Source: Pseudomonas berkeleyensis | GTDB taxonomy: Bacteria > Pseudomonadota > Gammaproteobacteria > Pseudomonadales > Pseudomonadaceae | Assembly (NCBI RefSeq): GCF_014109765.1 | Contig: NZ_CP059139.1 | Span: 3,352,001 to 3,416,000, forward strand | Direction of reading: 5' to 3' | Length of the DNA: 64,000 bases | Shown: piece after piece, positions 47,813 to 55,785 of the stretch | How the letters are laid out: every line of letters starts with the position of its first letter | How positions within the stretch are numbered: position 1 is the stretch's first letter | Position numbers and translations under genes: made by a program | The notes under the pieces: generated by a model | The model's database searches: none | Told to the model about the DNA's origin: nothing | What the model saw: only the letters and a program-made list of their open reading frames with translations

Positions 47813-49102
47813 GTGGAAGCACATTTCACCGAATGGCTAAACCTGGGCATCCGCTGGATCCATATGATCACCGGCATCGCCTGGATCGGCGCATCCTTCT
47901 ATTTCGTCTGGCTGGAGAACAACCTCAACCGTAGCAACCCACGCGAGGGCCTGTCGGGCGACCTCTGGGCGATTCACGGCGGCGGTATCTACCACCTGGA
48001 AAAGTACAAGCTGGCTCCGCCGAAAATGCCGGAGAACCTGCACTGGTTCAAATGGGAGGCCTACTTCACCTGGCTGTCGGGCGTCGCCCTGTTGCTGGTG
48101 GTGTACTACCTCAACCCCAGCCTTTACCTGATCAAGCCAGGCGTCGAGCTGGCCCCTGCAATGGGTATCGCCATTGGCCTGGGTTCGATGCTCGCCGGTT
48201 ACGTGATCTATCACGTTCTCTGCGACTCGCCACTGGGCAAGCGCCCCGCCCTGCTCGGCGCCGTGCTGTTCGTGCTGATCATCGCCGCGGCCTATGGCTT
48301 CAGCCTGATCTTCAGCGGCCGCGCGGCCTACATCCATGTCGGCGCCATCATCGGCACGATCATGGTCGGCAACGTGTTCTTCACCATCATGCCGGCCCAG
48401 CGTGCGCTGGTTAAGGCGATCGAGACCAACACCACGCCCGATCCGCTGCTGCCGGCCAAGGGCCTACTGCGCTCGCGGCACAACAACTACTTCACCCTGC
48501 CGGTGCTGTTCATCATGATCAGCAACCACTTCCCGAGCACCTATGGCAGCCAGTACAACTGGCTGGTCCTGGCGGGCATCGCGATCCTGGCGGTGCTGGT
48601 GCGTCACTACTTCAACACGCGCCACGACAGCAACAAGTTCGTCTGGACACTGCCAGCCGCCGCGCTAGGCATGATCTGCCTGGCTTATGTCACCTCCCCG
48701 GCAAGCCGTGCACCAGCGGCCATTCCGGTCGCCGCTGTGGAGCAACCGGCCAGCACAAACACAGCCCAGGTCGAAACGAGCAATGAAGCGACCCCGACCG
48801 AGCCCGTCGCCAGTGAGGCTGCAGCCCCTGCTGCAGGCAATGCTGATTTCGCCAAGGTGGAAAGTGTGATCCATGAGCGCTGCACCGTGTGCCACTCGGT
48901 CACCCCGAGCAGCCCGATGTTCAGCGCCCCGCCTGCCGGCTTCATGCTCGACACGCCCGAGCAGATGAAGGCCCAGGCCGCGAAGATTCATGCGCAGACC
49001 GTGGCCAGCCAGATCATGCCGCTGGGCAACATCACCCAGATGACCCAGGACGAACGCGACCTGATCGGTAGCTGGATCGCCAAAGGCGCTCAGATCAACT
49101 GA
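47813..49102 (+). CDS. puuD: Membrane cytochrome c urate oxidase PuuD
   Basis: A 429-residue integral membrane urate hydroxylase. About eight helices (residues 1-310) begin with LGIRWIHMITGIAWIGASFYF, typical of PuuD, followed by an Ala/Pro/Glu-rich linker and a C-terminal cytochrome c domain with the CTVCH heme motif and a distal Met in IMPLGNITQMT. It oxidises urate to 5-hydroxyisourate and passes electrons to the respiratory chain instead of making H2O2. Start is GTG at 47813 with GAGG upstream. Two terminators follow. Confidence 0.94.
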   Translation: MEAHFTEWLNLGIRWIHMITGIAWIGASFYFVWLENNLNRSNPREGLSGDLWAIHGGGIYHLEKYKLAPPKMPENLHWFKWEAYFTWLSGVALLLVVYYLNPSLYLIKPGVELAPAMGIAIGLGSMLAGYVIYHVLCDSPLGKRPALLGAVLFVLIIAAAYGFSLIFSGRAAYIHVGAIIGTIMVGNVFFTIMPAQRALVKAIETNTTPDPLLPAKGLLRSRHNNYFTLPVLFIMISNHFPSTYGSQYNWLVLAGIAILAVLVRHYFNTRHDSNKFVWTLPAAALGMICLAYVTSPASRAPAAIPVAAVEQPASTNTAQVETSNEATPTEPVASEAAAPAAGNADFAKVESVIHERCTVCHSVTPSSPMFSAPPAGFMLDTPEQMKAQAAKIHAQTVASQIMPLGNITQMTQDERDLIGSWIAKGAQIN

Positions 49103-49111
49103 TTGCCACAC

Positions 49112-49144
49112 ATGCCGCGCCCCACGAAGACGCGGCATCTTTTT
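49112..49144 (+). terminator. First terminator after puuD
   Basis: ATGCCGCG (49112-49119) and CGCGGCAT (49131-49138) form an 8-bp stem followed by CTTTTT. Confidence 0.8.
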
Positions 49145-49171
49145 ACAAGGACGGCACACGGATGCCGTCAA

Positions 49172-49211
49172 AAGCCGCCGGCAGTGTGAACTGACCGGCG
49201 GCTTATTTTTT
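49172..49211 (+). terminator. Second terminator, abutting a GntR box
   Basis: AAGCCGCCGG (49172-49181) and CCGGCGGCTT (49195-49204) form a 10-bp stem with a 13-nt loop, followed by ATTTTTTG. The T-run merges into the TTGTGCACAA motif at 49210. Confidence 0.8.
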
Positions 49212-49219
49212 GTGCACAA
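49210..49219. promoter_or_regulatory. Candidate GntR operator before the urate-type NCS2 gene
   Basis: A perfect TTGTGCACAA palindrome lies 151 bp upstream of the permease ATG. Confidence 0.6.
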
Positions 49220-49273
49220 TCTTCAAATAAATTGTTTTTAACCCTGTTGCCAAGTTGTTATAGTCGCCACATC

Positions 49274-49289
49274 TTGACCGAGTGGACAG
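49274..49289. promoter_or_regulatory. Degenerate RutR-type box
   Basis: TTGACCGAGTGGACAG keeps the left arm of the RutR-type motif and differs at two positions in the right arm. Its position between the GntR box and the gene matches the order in front of the first NCS2 gene. Confidence 0.35.
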
Positions 49290-49369
49290 GTTTCATTCGC
49301 TCAGGGCAGAGGTGCCGTGAAGCCTCGTGTAAGCCCATGACCGTATAAAAACAAATGGCAGGCTATGAC

Positions 49370-50854
49370 ATGACTACCGACCGCAACGCCCCAGCTACGC
49401 CCAGCGTCCGCAACGAACTGATCTATCAACTGGACGACACTCCCGCCTTCCTCCCCGCTGTGTTCGCCGCGTTGCAACATGTGCTGGCCAGCTTCGTCGC
49501 CATCATCACTCCTACCCTGATCGTCGGCAGCGTGCTCGGCTTGGGCGCTCACGTGCCCTATCTGGTCAGCATGGCGCTGTTCGTCTCCGGCCTCGGCACC
49601 TTCGTCCAGGCCAAGCGCATCGGCCCGGTCGGCTCCGGCCTGCTCTGCCTGCAGGGCACCAGCTTCGGTTTTCTCAGCGTGATCCTCAGCGCCGGTTTCA
49701 TCGTCAAGGGCCGTGGTGGCAGCGAGGAGGAGATTCTCTCGACCATCTTCGGCGTGTGCTTCTGCGCCGCCTTCGTCGAGATTTTCTTCAGCCAATTCAT
49801 TGGCAAGCTGCGCAAGGTGATCACTCCGGTGGTCACTGGCACCATCATCTGCTTGATGGGTTTGTCACTGATCAAGGTCGGTATGACCGACTTCGCCGGC
49901 GGCTACGGAGCCGAGGATCTGGGCGCACTGCACCATCTGGCACTCGGCGCCCTGGTACTGCTGACCATCGTCGTGCTCAACCGCTCCTCGTCGCAGATGC
50001 TGCGCCTGTCTGCCGTGATCGTGGCCCTGACGCTGGGCTTCGCCGTGGCTTGGCTGACCGGTCGAGTGGATTTCAGCGAGATGGCCGAGGTGCCGCTGAT
50101 CAGCGTGCCACAGCCATTCAAGTACGGCTTCAGCTTCGACCTGGTGGCGTTCATTCCGATTGCGGTGATCTTCCTCATCACTCCGCTGGAAACCGCGGGC
50201 GACCTGACCGCCAACTCGATCATCTCCAAACAACCGGTCAAAGGCCCGCTGTACATGCGCCGGATCAAGTCCGGAGTGCTGGCTGATGGCTGCAACTCGG
50301 CGATGGCGGCGATGTTCAACAGCCTGCCGATGACCACCTTCAGCCAGAACAACGGGGTGATTCAGCTCACCGGCGTGGCCAGCCGCCATGTCGCACTGTA
50401 CATCGCTGCGATCCTCGTCCTGCTCGGGCTGTTCCCCATGGTCGGTGCAGTGCTGCAACTGATGCCCAAACCGGTATTGGGCGGCGCCACCCTGATCATG
50501 TTCGGCACCGTGGCGGTGGCCGGCATAAAGATTCTCACCGAAGCCGGCCTGCATCGCCGCAACATGCTCATCGTCTCCATTTCCCTGGGCCTGGGGCTCG
50601 GCGTGGCAGCAGTGCCCGAAGCACTGGCGCAGATGCCGGAGATGCTGCGCAACATCCTCGGTTCGCCGATTGCCATCGGCGCCTTCAGCGCCATCGCGTT
50701 GAACGTTTTCCTGCCAGAAGAGCCCGTGGCCGAAGATGACTACGACCCTGAGGCGCACCTGCACACCGTGCTGCAGAACCGCCAGGACGACGCCTGCGAA
50801 GACAGCCTGAACACCCTCAGTCGCGACCTCGACCCAGCGCCACGCTCGAACTGA
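49370..50854 (+). CDS. NCS2 family urate/xanthine-type permease
   Basis: A 494-residue inner-membrane symporter with about 14 helices. It belongs to the UraA/UacT branch: ELIYQLDDTPAFLPAVFAALQHVLASFVAIITP at the start, GTSFGFLSVI, and the substrate/cation segment FNSLPMTTFSQNNGVIQLTGVASR. Its place after puuD makes urate or xanthine the likely substrate. ATG 49370 has GGCAGG 7 nt upstream; an ATG five codons earlier has no ribosome site. Confidence 0.9.
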   Translation: MTTDRNAPATPSVRNELIYQLDDTPAFLPAVFAALQHVLASFVAIITPTLIVGSVLGLGAHVPYLVSMALFVSGLGTFVQAKRIGPVGSGLLCLQGTSFGFLSVILSAGFIVKGRGGSEEEILSTIFGVCFCAAFVEIFFSQFIGKLRKVITPVVTGTIICLMGLSLIKVGMTDFAGGYGAEDLGALHHLALGALVLLTIVVLNRSSSQMLRLSAVIVALTLGFAVAWLTGRVDFSEMAEVPLISVPQPFKYGFSFDLVAFIPIAVIFLITPLETAGDLTANSIISKQPVKGPLYMRRIKSGVLADGCNSAMAAMFNSLPMTTFSQNNGVIQLTGVASRHVALYIAAILVLLGLFPMVGAVLQLMPKPVLGGATLIMFGTVAVAGIKILTEAGLHRRNMLIVSISLGLGLGVAAVPEALAQMPEMLRNILGSPIAIGAFSAIALNVFLPEEPVAEDDYDPEAHLHTVLQNRQDDACEDSLNTLSRDLDPAPRSN

Positions 50855-50873
50855 CCCCAGTCTTAACCGAACA

Positions 50874-50897
50874 CTCCCGGCGGCATGCCGCCGGGAG
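50874..50897. repeat. 24-bp perfect palindrome between permease and Tsx-like gene
   Basis: Bases 50874-50897 read identically on both strands, centred on GGCATGCC with GC-rich flanks. There is no T-run. It lies in the 76-bp gap and could stabilise or process the mRNA, or reduce expression of the downstream gene. Confidence 0.7.
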
Positions 50898-50930
50898 CAG
50901 ACGCCTGCACCTCAACAACAAGGAAAATCC

Positions 50931-51791
50931 ATGAAACTCAAGCATCTGCCTCACTGCCTGGCCCTCGCCTGTGGGCTTGGCGCCGCCCAGCTGAGCCTCG
51001 CCGGCGACCTGCTTTTCTGGCAGGACAACAGCCTGTCGTATCTGTATGGCGAGAACTTCCAGCGCATGAACTTCAATGGCGAAGAGCAGCGCACCCAGAC
51101 CACCTTCACCTTCGAGCACGCCAGCGGCTGGGCCTGGGGCGATATCTTCTACTTCCTCGACTACATCCGCGCCGACAACACGCAGACCCGCGGCAGCTTC
51201 GATAACGGCAGCTTCCGCCAGCACGACAAGGACTCCTTCTACTACATGGAGTTTTCTCCGCGCGTGAGCCTGAGCTGGCTGACCGGGCAGAAGCTGGCCG
51301 CTGGCCCGATCAAGGATGTCTTCGCCGCCTTCACCTACGAGAAAGGCAATGGCGGCCCGGGCCCGGAAAACTACCTGTACGGCATCGGCCTGGACTGGGA
51401 CGTCCCCGGCTTCACCTTCTTCAAGACCAACCTGTACCAGGTGAAGATCAACAACCACACCTTCTTCGCCGACGCGGGCAACAACGGCTACGCCACCCAG
51501 CTGACCGTCAGCGCGGCGTACCCGTTCAGCATCGGTGATCAGGACTTTCTGGTCGACGGTTTCGTCGACTGGCGCTCACCGTCTCGCGATGCAGGCACCC
51601 AGACCTCGGTTGGCTCCTCGATCCAGGTCAAGTGGGATGCGGGCAAGGCGCTGTTCGGCAAGGAGCGCCAGCTCTATGTCGGCACCGAAGTGAACATGTG
51701 GCGCGCCAAGTACGGGGTCAAGCCAGTGGACGGCTCGGACGATCGCTTCGACCAGACCGCCGTACAGGCCCTGGTCAAGTACCACTTCTGA
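50931..51791 (+). CDS. Tsx-like outer-membrane nucleoside/base channel
   Basis: A 286-residue beta-barrel protein. A signal peptide (ending SLAGD, residue 25) is followed by GDLLFWQDNSLSYLYGENF and alternating amphipathic strands, ending in the outer-membrane signature KYHF with terminal Phe. The pattern fits the Tsx channel family. Placed after the NCS2 permease, it probably admits purines or ureides across the outer membrane. AAGGAAA precedes the ATG; a terminator follows. Confidence 0.9.
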   Translation: MKLKHLPHCLALACGLGAAQLSLAGDLLFWQDNSLSYLYGENFQRMNFNGEEQRTQTTFTFEHASGWAWGDIFYFLDYIRADNTQTRGSFDNGSFRQHDKDSFYYMEFSPRVSLSWLTGQKLAAGPIKDVFAAFTYEKGNGGPGPENYLYGIGLDWDVPGFTFFKTNLYQVKINNHTFFADAGNNGYATQLTVSAAYPFSIGDQDFLVDGFVDWRSPSRDAGTQTSVGSSIQVKWDAGKALFGKERQLYVGTEVNMWRAKYGVKPVDGSDDRFDQTAVQALVKYHF

Positions 51792-51842
51792 TCACGCATC
51801 ACGAATCGCTGCATGACGTCGGATAGGGATGTCATGCCGAGC

Positions 51843-51880
51843 AAGGGGCAATGACGGTTTCGTCATTGCCCCTTTTCTTT
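51843..51880 (+). terminator. Terminator after the Tsx-like gene
   Basis: A 14-bp perfect stem (AAGGGGCAATGACG / CGTCATTGCCCCTT) with a GTTT loop is followed by TTCTTT. It separates the Tsx unit from the NCS1 promoter region. Confidence 0.88.
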
Positions 51881-51985
51881 GGGTTCACACCTCGGCAGAG
51901 GGTGCCTACTCAGATCGCGATAACGCCCCAGACGAGTGCGCAACGCTTCGTGACGGTGCAGAAATTCGTCACTACAAGCACGAAT

Positions 51986-52001
51986 TTGACCTAAAGGTCA
52001 A
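51986..52001. promoter_or_regulatory. Candidate RutR-type operator, NCS1 promoter
   Basis: TTGACCTAAAGGTCAA has perfect 7-bp arms and lies in the 433-bp gap before the NCS1 gene (51792-52224), which holds only the terminator and operator-like sites. Confidence 0.6.
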
Positions 52002-52028
52002 TATTTTGCACCCAATAAAACAACATTT

Positions 52029-52128
52029 TTGTATCCAAAACGGCATTCAACCATGTTCAAGACACGATTTTATGTGTACAAAGCCAACAGGCTCCTATCC
52101 AGATCACTGTTGAAAAAGCTGTATACAC
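52029..52128. promoter_or_regulatory. Cluster of near-match GntR boxes, NCS1 promoter
   Basis: Three imperfect TTGTNNACAA sites lie in a row: TTGTATCCAA (52029-52038, one mismatch), ATGTGTACAA (52072-52081, one mismatch) and CTGTATACAC (52119-52128, two mismatches). The centres are spaced about 43 and 47 bp, roughly four helical turns. Confidence 0.45.
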
Positions 52129-52224
52129 AGATTGATTCAACAATCGTCGACAACTTGGAATGGAACCTGCAGACAAATCTCTTCACAGGCTTAGCGGCCA
52201 CACAACAACATTCGAGAGCTGTCC

Positions 52225-53691
52225 ATGTCCAACGCCGAAGACTTCCACATCAAGCACATCGACCCCTCGTTGCATAACGAGGATCTCGCGCCACTCGCCC
52301 CGGAGAAACGCAAATGGGGCTGGTTCGAAATCTTCAACGTCTGGACCAACGACATCCAGAGTCTGTTCGGCTACACCCTGGCCGCCACCCTGTTCATCTC
52401 TTACGGCCTCAATGGCTGGGCGGTACTGGCCGGCATCGTGCTGTCGGGCTTCATCGTCATGGGACTGGTACAACTGACCGGCAAGCCGAGCGTCAAGTAC
52501 GGCATTCCGTTCCCGGTCATGGCCCGCTCGAGCATGGGCGTGCGCGGCGCCAACTTCCCCGCCGTGGTACGCGGTATCGTGGCGATCTTCTGGTACGGCG
52601 TGCAGACCTACTTCGCCTCCACGGCAGTAGCGCTGCTGATCACCGCCCTCGCCGGCCCGGGTTCGGAGGCCAAGTTCCTCGGCCTGACCGCCGTAGGCTG
52701 GATTTCCTACATCATCGTCTGCGTGTTCCAGGTCGCGCTGTTCATGCGTGGCATCGACTGGGTGGCCAAGTTCCTCAACTTCGCTGGCCCCGTGGTGTAC
52801 CTGGTGATGATCGCGCTGATGGGCATGATCTGGTACAAGGCCGGCCCCGACCTGCTCGGCGAGCTGGGCAACATCTTCCGTGGCACCGGTGAATATGCCG
52901 GCGGCCCCATTGCAGCCTTCTTCGCCGTGGTCGGCACCATGGTCGCCTACTTCGCAGCCGTGGTGATCAATTACGGCGACTTCTCGCGCTTCGTGAAAAG
53001 CCACAAGCACATGACTGCCGGTAACTTCTTCGGCCTACCGGTCAGCCTGACCTTCTTCTCCATCATCGCCCTGATCATCACCGCTGGCACCGTGGTGGTA
53101 TTCGGCGAAACCCTGACCAACCCGACCGAGATCGTCGCCCGCGTCGATAACCTGGCTCTGACCATCATCGCCGCGCTGACTTTCTTCGTCGCCACGGTGA
53201 GCATCAACCTGGTGGCCAACTTCATCCCGCCAGCCTACGACATTGCCAACCTGGCACCGGGCCGCATCAGCGCCCGAACCGGCGGCATGATCACCGCAGC
53301 CATCGCCTTTTTCATCGGCGCACTGTGGGTGTCGTTCATCAGCAATATGGGCATCGCCGCCTTCGTCGATACCCTGGGTGCGATCCTGGCGCCGCTGTAC
53401 GGCATCATGGTGGCCGACTACTACCTGATCCGCCGCCAGCACCTGAACGTGCAGCATCTGTTCAGCGCCGAACCGGGCTCGACCTACTATTTCAACGGTG
53501 GCTGGAACCGCAAGGCGATGATCGCCTTCGGCGTGGCCTCGGTGTTCTCGGTCGCCTCGGTGTGGATGCCAGGCCTCAGCCAACTGGCTGGCTACGGCTG
53601 GATTCTCGGCGCCCTGCTCGGCGCTGCCCTGCACTATGGCCTGATGCGCAACCACGCCAGTGCCTTGCAGCGCGCCAACGCCGCTGCCTGA
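52225..53691 (+). CDS. NCS1 family purine/allantoin permease
   Basis: A 488-residue NCS1 (PucI/FurE-like) transporter with about 12 helices. GWFEIFNVWTNDIQSLFGYTLA and GKPSVKYGIPFPVMARSSMGVRGANFP are the conserved substrate-site regions. It imports a nucleobase or hydantoin such as allantoin or uracil. A bidirectional hairpin after the stop overlaps the end of the convergent gene. Confidence 0.92.
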   Translation: MSNAEDFHIKHIDPSLHNEDLAPLAPEKRKWGWFEIFNVWTNDIQSLFGYTLAATLFISYGLNGWAVLAGIVLSGFIVMGLVQLTGKPSVKYGIPFPVMARSSMGVRGANFPAVVRGIVAIFWYGVQTYFASTAVALLITALAGPGSEAKFLGLTAVGWISYIIVCVFQVALFMRGIDWVAKFLNFAGPVVYLVMIALMGMIWYKAGPDLLGELGNIFRGTGEYAGGPIAAFFAVVGTMVAYFAAVVINYGDFSRFVKSHKHMTAGNFFGLPVSLTFFSIIALIITAGTVVVFGETLTNPTEIVARVDNLALTIIAALTFFVATVSINLVANFIPPAYDIANLAPGRISARTGGMITAAIAFFIGALWVSFISNMGIAAFVDTLGAILAPLYGIMVADYYLIRRQHLNVQHLFSAEPGSTYYFNGGWNRKAMIAFGVASVFSVASVWMPGLSQLAGYGWILGALLGAALHYGLMRNHASALQRANAAA

Positions 53692-53696
53692 TCGGG

Positions 53697-54536
53697 TCAA
53701 TCGCTAATCGAAACCGGCGCCCTGGCGCCGGTTTTGGCTTTCTGGCGTTCAAGAAAATCCACCTTCCAGCGCTCCACGCCGATGTATTCGCTGTCCAGGT
53801 TGGCCTCTACCCCGTGCCTGACCTTCAGCGCTGCCACCTGCTGCGCGCGCTCGCCAAGGAAGCGGTCAAAGCGTGCCAGCACTTCGGGATAAGCGCTGCT
53901 CGACAGGTGGAAAGTACCGCGGGTATGCGGCAACGTCGGGTCGAATACCAGGGCACCTGGCCGGGCGCGGATGTTGTCGAGGTAATAAGTCGCCACCACC
54001 ACGTTGAAGTAGGCGCCATCGCTTTCCTTCCTCAGTGCCTGACGAATCATCTGCCGCAGATCCTCGTTGTAGCGTGGCTGCACGGCCCCACTGGCAATGC
54101 GCTCCTCGTAGCCACGAGGCGTCCAGCCCTGCACCAGTGCCAGATGGCGAATGTTCTCCGACGCCTGGCCCTGGCGATCGGGTGCCACCAACACACCATC
54201 CACGTAGTCGACCACTGCCTGGCTGTAATGCAGCGTCATGCCAGCCTTCTGCGTCTGCGCCCAGAGCGGACTGTCCGGGTACTTGAAGTCGATCTCGCCA
54301 CGCTGCAGCGCCGGTAACAACTGATCGACCGGCAGTGCCTTGTAACTCAGGCTCAGACCACTGTCGGCCGCGAAGGCATCGAGCAGCTCACGGGCGAACC
54401 CCTGATAGCGGCCCTGAGCATCGAGGCTGTAATGCGGCGCGAATGACAGAGCCTCGACACCGACTACCAGCGTCTGGGCACTGGCCAGCGGGGTCAGCAA
54501 AACGGCAGATAACAGACACAGTCGAGCCTGCTGCAT
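53697..54536 (-). CDS. Orphan periplasmic substrate-binding protein (family 3-like)
   Basis: A 279-residue exported protein with signal peptide MQQARLCLLSAVLLTPLASA and a family 3 solute-binding fold: LVVGVEALSFAPHYSL, GFARELLDAFAADSGLSL, LPALQRGEIDFKY. No ABC permease or ATPase gene is nearby, so it may be a receptor or cofactor-related protein. It follows moaA by 40 bp on the same strand. Ligand unknown. Confidence 0.8.
   Translation of the reverse strand: MQQARLCLLSAVLLTPLASAQTLVVGVEALSFAPHYSLDAQGRYQGFARELLDAFAADSGLSLSYKALPVDQLLPALQRGEIDFKYPDSPLWAQTQKAGMTLHYSQAVVDYVDGVLVAPDRQGQASENIRHLALVQGWTPRGYEERIASGAVQPRYNEDLRQMIRQALRKESDGAYFNVVVATYYLDNIRARPGALVFDPTLPHTRGTFHLSSSAYPEVLARFDRFLGERAQQVAALKVRHGVEANLDSEYIGVERWKVDFLERQKAKTGARAPVSISD
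53711..53734. terminator. Terminator after the NCS1 gene, inside the convergent gene end
   Basis: AAACCGGCGCC and GGCGCCGGTTT form an 11-bp stem with a minimal loop, followed by T residues on the plus strand. It lies in the last codons of the substrate-binding protein gene. Confidence 0.7.
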
Positions 54537-54576
54537 ACGAGCACTTCCTTTTATTGTTGTATGGATACGCGGGTGA

Positions 54577-55572
54577 TCAGCCGCCGGTCATGCTCATGAA
54601 GCGCACCACCTGCACCTGCTCATCGGTCGCGAAGTGATGCCGCTCGGGCTTGAGGCGTAACGCGCCGATCAGCGCCTGACGCAAGCGCTCGTCATCGCCG
54701 GGATGAGCGCGCAGCAGACGCTTGAGATCCAACGCATCGTCGTGACCGAGACAGAGCACCAGCTTGCCCTCGGCAGTGACCCGCACCCGGTTGCAGTCAC
54801 CACAGAAGTTGTGGCTGTGCGGCGAGATGAAACCAATCTGGGTCTGCGTACCGGCCACCTGCCAATAGCGGGACGGTCCACCAGTGACCTTGCTGCTGCG
54901 CACCAGCGCATGTCGCTGCTCGATGCGCTGACGCACCTCATCACTGGAGCAGAAGGTCAGTTGCCGCTCGTGGCTGACCACGCTGCCCAGTGGCATCTCC
55001 TCGATGAAGCTGATGTCCAGCCCACGCTCGATGGCGAATTCGACCAGATCGAGCACCTCATCATCATTACGACCGCTCTGCACCACGCTGTTGAGCTTGA
55101 TTCGTTCGAAACCGGCGGCGCGCGCCGCCTCGATGCCAGCCAGCACCTGATCGAGCTTGTCGCGCCGGGCAAAGGCGGCAAAGCGTTCGCGTTGCAGGGA
55201 ATCCAGGCTGATATTCAGGCGCCGCACGCCTGCCGCGCGCAGGGGCGCTGCCATCTCTGCCAATTGCGAGCCGTTGGTGGTGATTGCCAGATCCTCCAAC
55301 TCCTCGCGGCCGCCCAGACGCTGCAGCAGGCTCAGCAGGTTCTTGCGCACCAGCGGCTCACCCCCGGTGATACGGATGCGCCGTACACCCAGCCCGATGA
55401 AGGCATCGGCCACGGCGTAGAGTTCTTCCAGGCTGAGAATCTGCTGACGCGGCGCGAACTGCATGTCTTCGCTCATGCAGTAGGTGCAGCGAAAATCGCA
55501 GCGATCGGTCACCGACAAACGCAGGTAGGTGATGCGCCGGCCGAACGGGTCGACGAGCTGATGGGTATTCAC
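54577..55572 (-). CDS. moaA: GTP 3',8-cyclase MoaA (purine-cluster copy)
   Basis: A 331-residue radical SAM enzyme. The first cluster is in TDRCDFRCTYCMSED (CxxxCxxC), the second in NFCGDCNRVRVTAEGKLVLC, and the protein ends in the Gly-Gly dipeptide needed by MoaA. It begins molybdopterin synthesis from GTP. In a purine cluster it likely raises cofactor supply for xanthine dehydrogenase. It is divergent from the RutR-like gene with a shared RutR-type box. Confidence 0.95.
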   Translation of the reverse strand: MNTHQLVDPFGRRITYLRLSVTDRCDFRCTYCMSEDMQFAPRQQILSLEELYAVADAFIGLGVRRIRITGGEPLVRKNLLSLLQRLGGREELEDLAITTNGSQLAEMAAPLRAAGVRRLNISLDSLQRERFAAFARRDKLDQVLAGIEAARAAGFERIKLNSVVQSGRNDDEVLDLVEFAIERGLDISFIEEMPLGSVVSHERQLTFCSSDEVRQRIEQRHALVRSSKVTGGPSRYWQVAGTQTQIGFISPHSHNFCGDCNRVRVTAEGKLVLCLGHDDALDLKRLLRAHPGDDERLRQALIGALRLKPERHHFATDEQVQVVRFMSMTGG

Positions 55573-55654
55573 GGCAGGTCTCCTGGAGCGTCGCGCGCCA
55601 AGACTTTTTTGTCATGGATAAGGCTGCGAAGGATAAAAACAGAAAAGCATTTTT

Positions 55655-55664
55655 TTGTATACAT
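55655..55664. promoter_or_regulatory. Near-match GntR box, moaA/tetR gap
   Basis: TTGTATACAT differs from the cluster motif only in the last base and lies 3 bp from the RutR-type box. Confidence 0.45.
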
Positions 55665-55667
55665 AAA

Positions 55668-55685
55668 TCTGACCTCAAGGTCAGA
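55668..55685. promoter_or_regulatory. Candidate RutR-type operator, moaA/tetR gap
   Basis: TCTGACCTCAAGGTCAGA has 8-bp perfect arms. It lies 96 bp from the moaA start and 100 bp from the tetR start, suiting control of both divergent units. Confidence 0.6.
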
Positions 55686-55785
55686 TAGACGCTGTGCAGC
55701 CCGTGGCCACTGGCTTGAGCCCTGCGCGAAGCCGGTGCTACCATGCCCGACCGCCGCCCGGCGGCCGAGAAAAACACAGGGCCTT

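Noticed and set aside
54703..55785. Long N-terminal extension of the RutR-like regulator
   Set aside because: It runs antisense through moaA. TetR proteins are about 200 residues and the ATG at 55786 starts right before the HTH.
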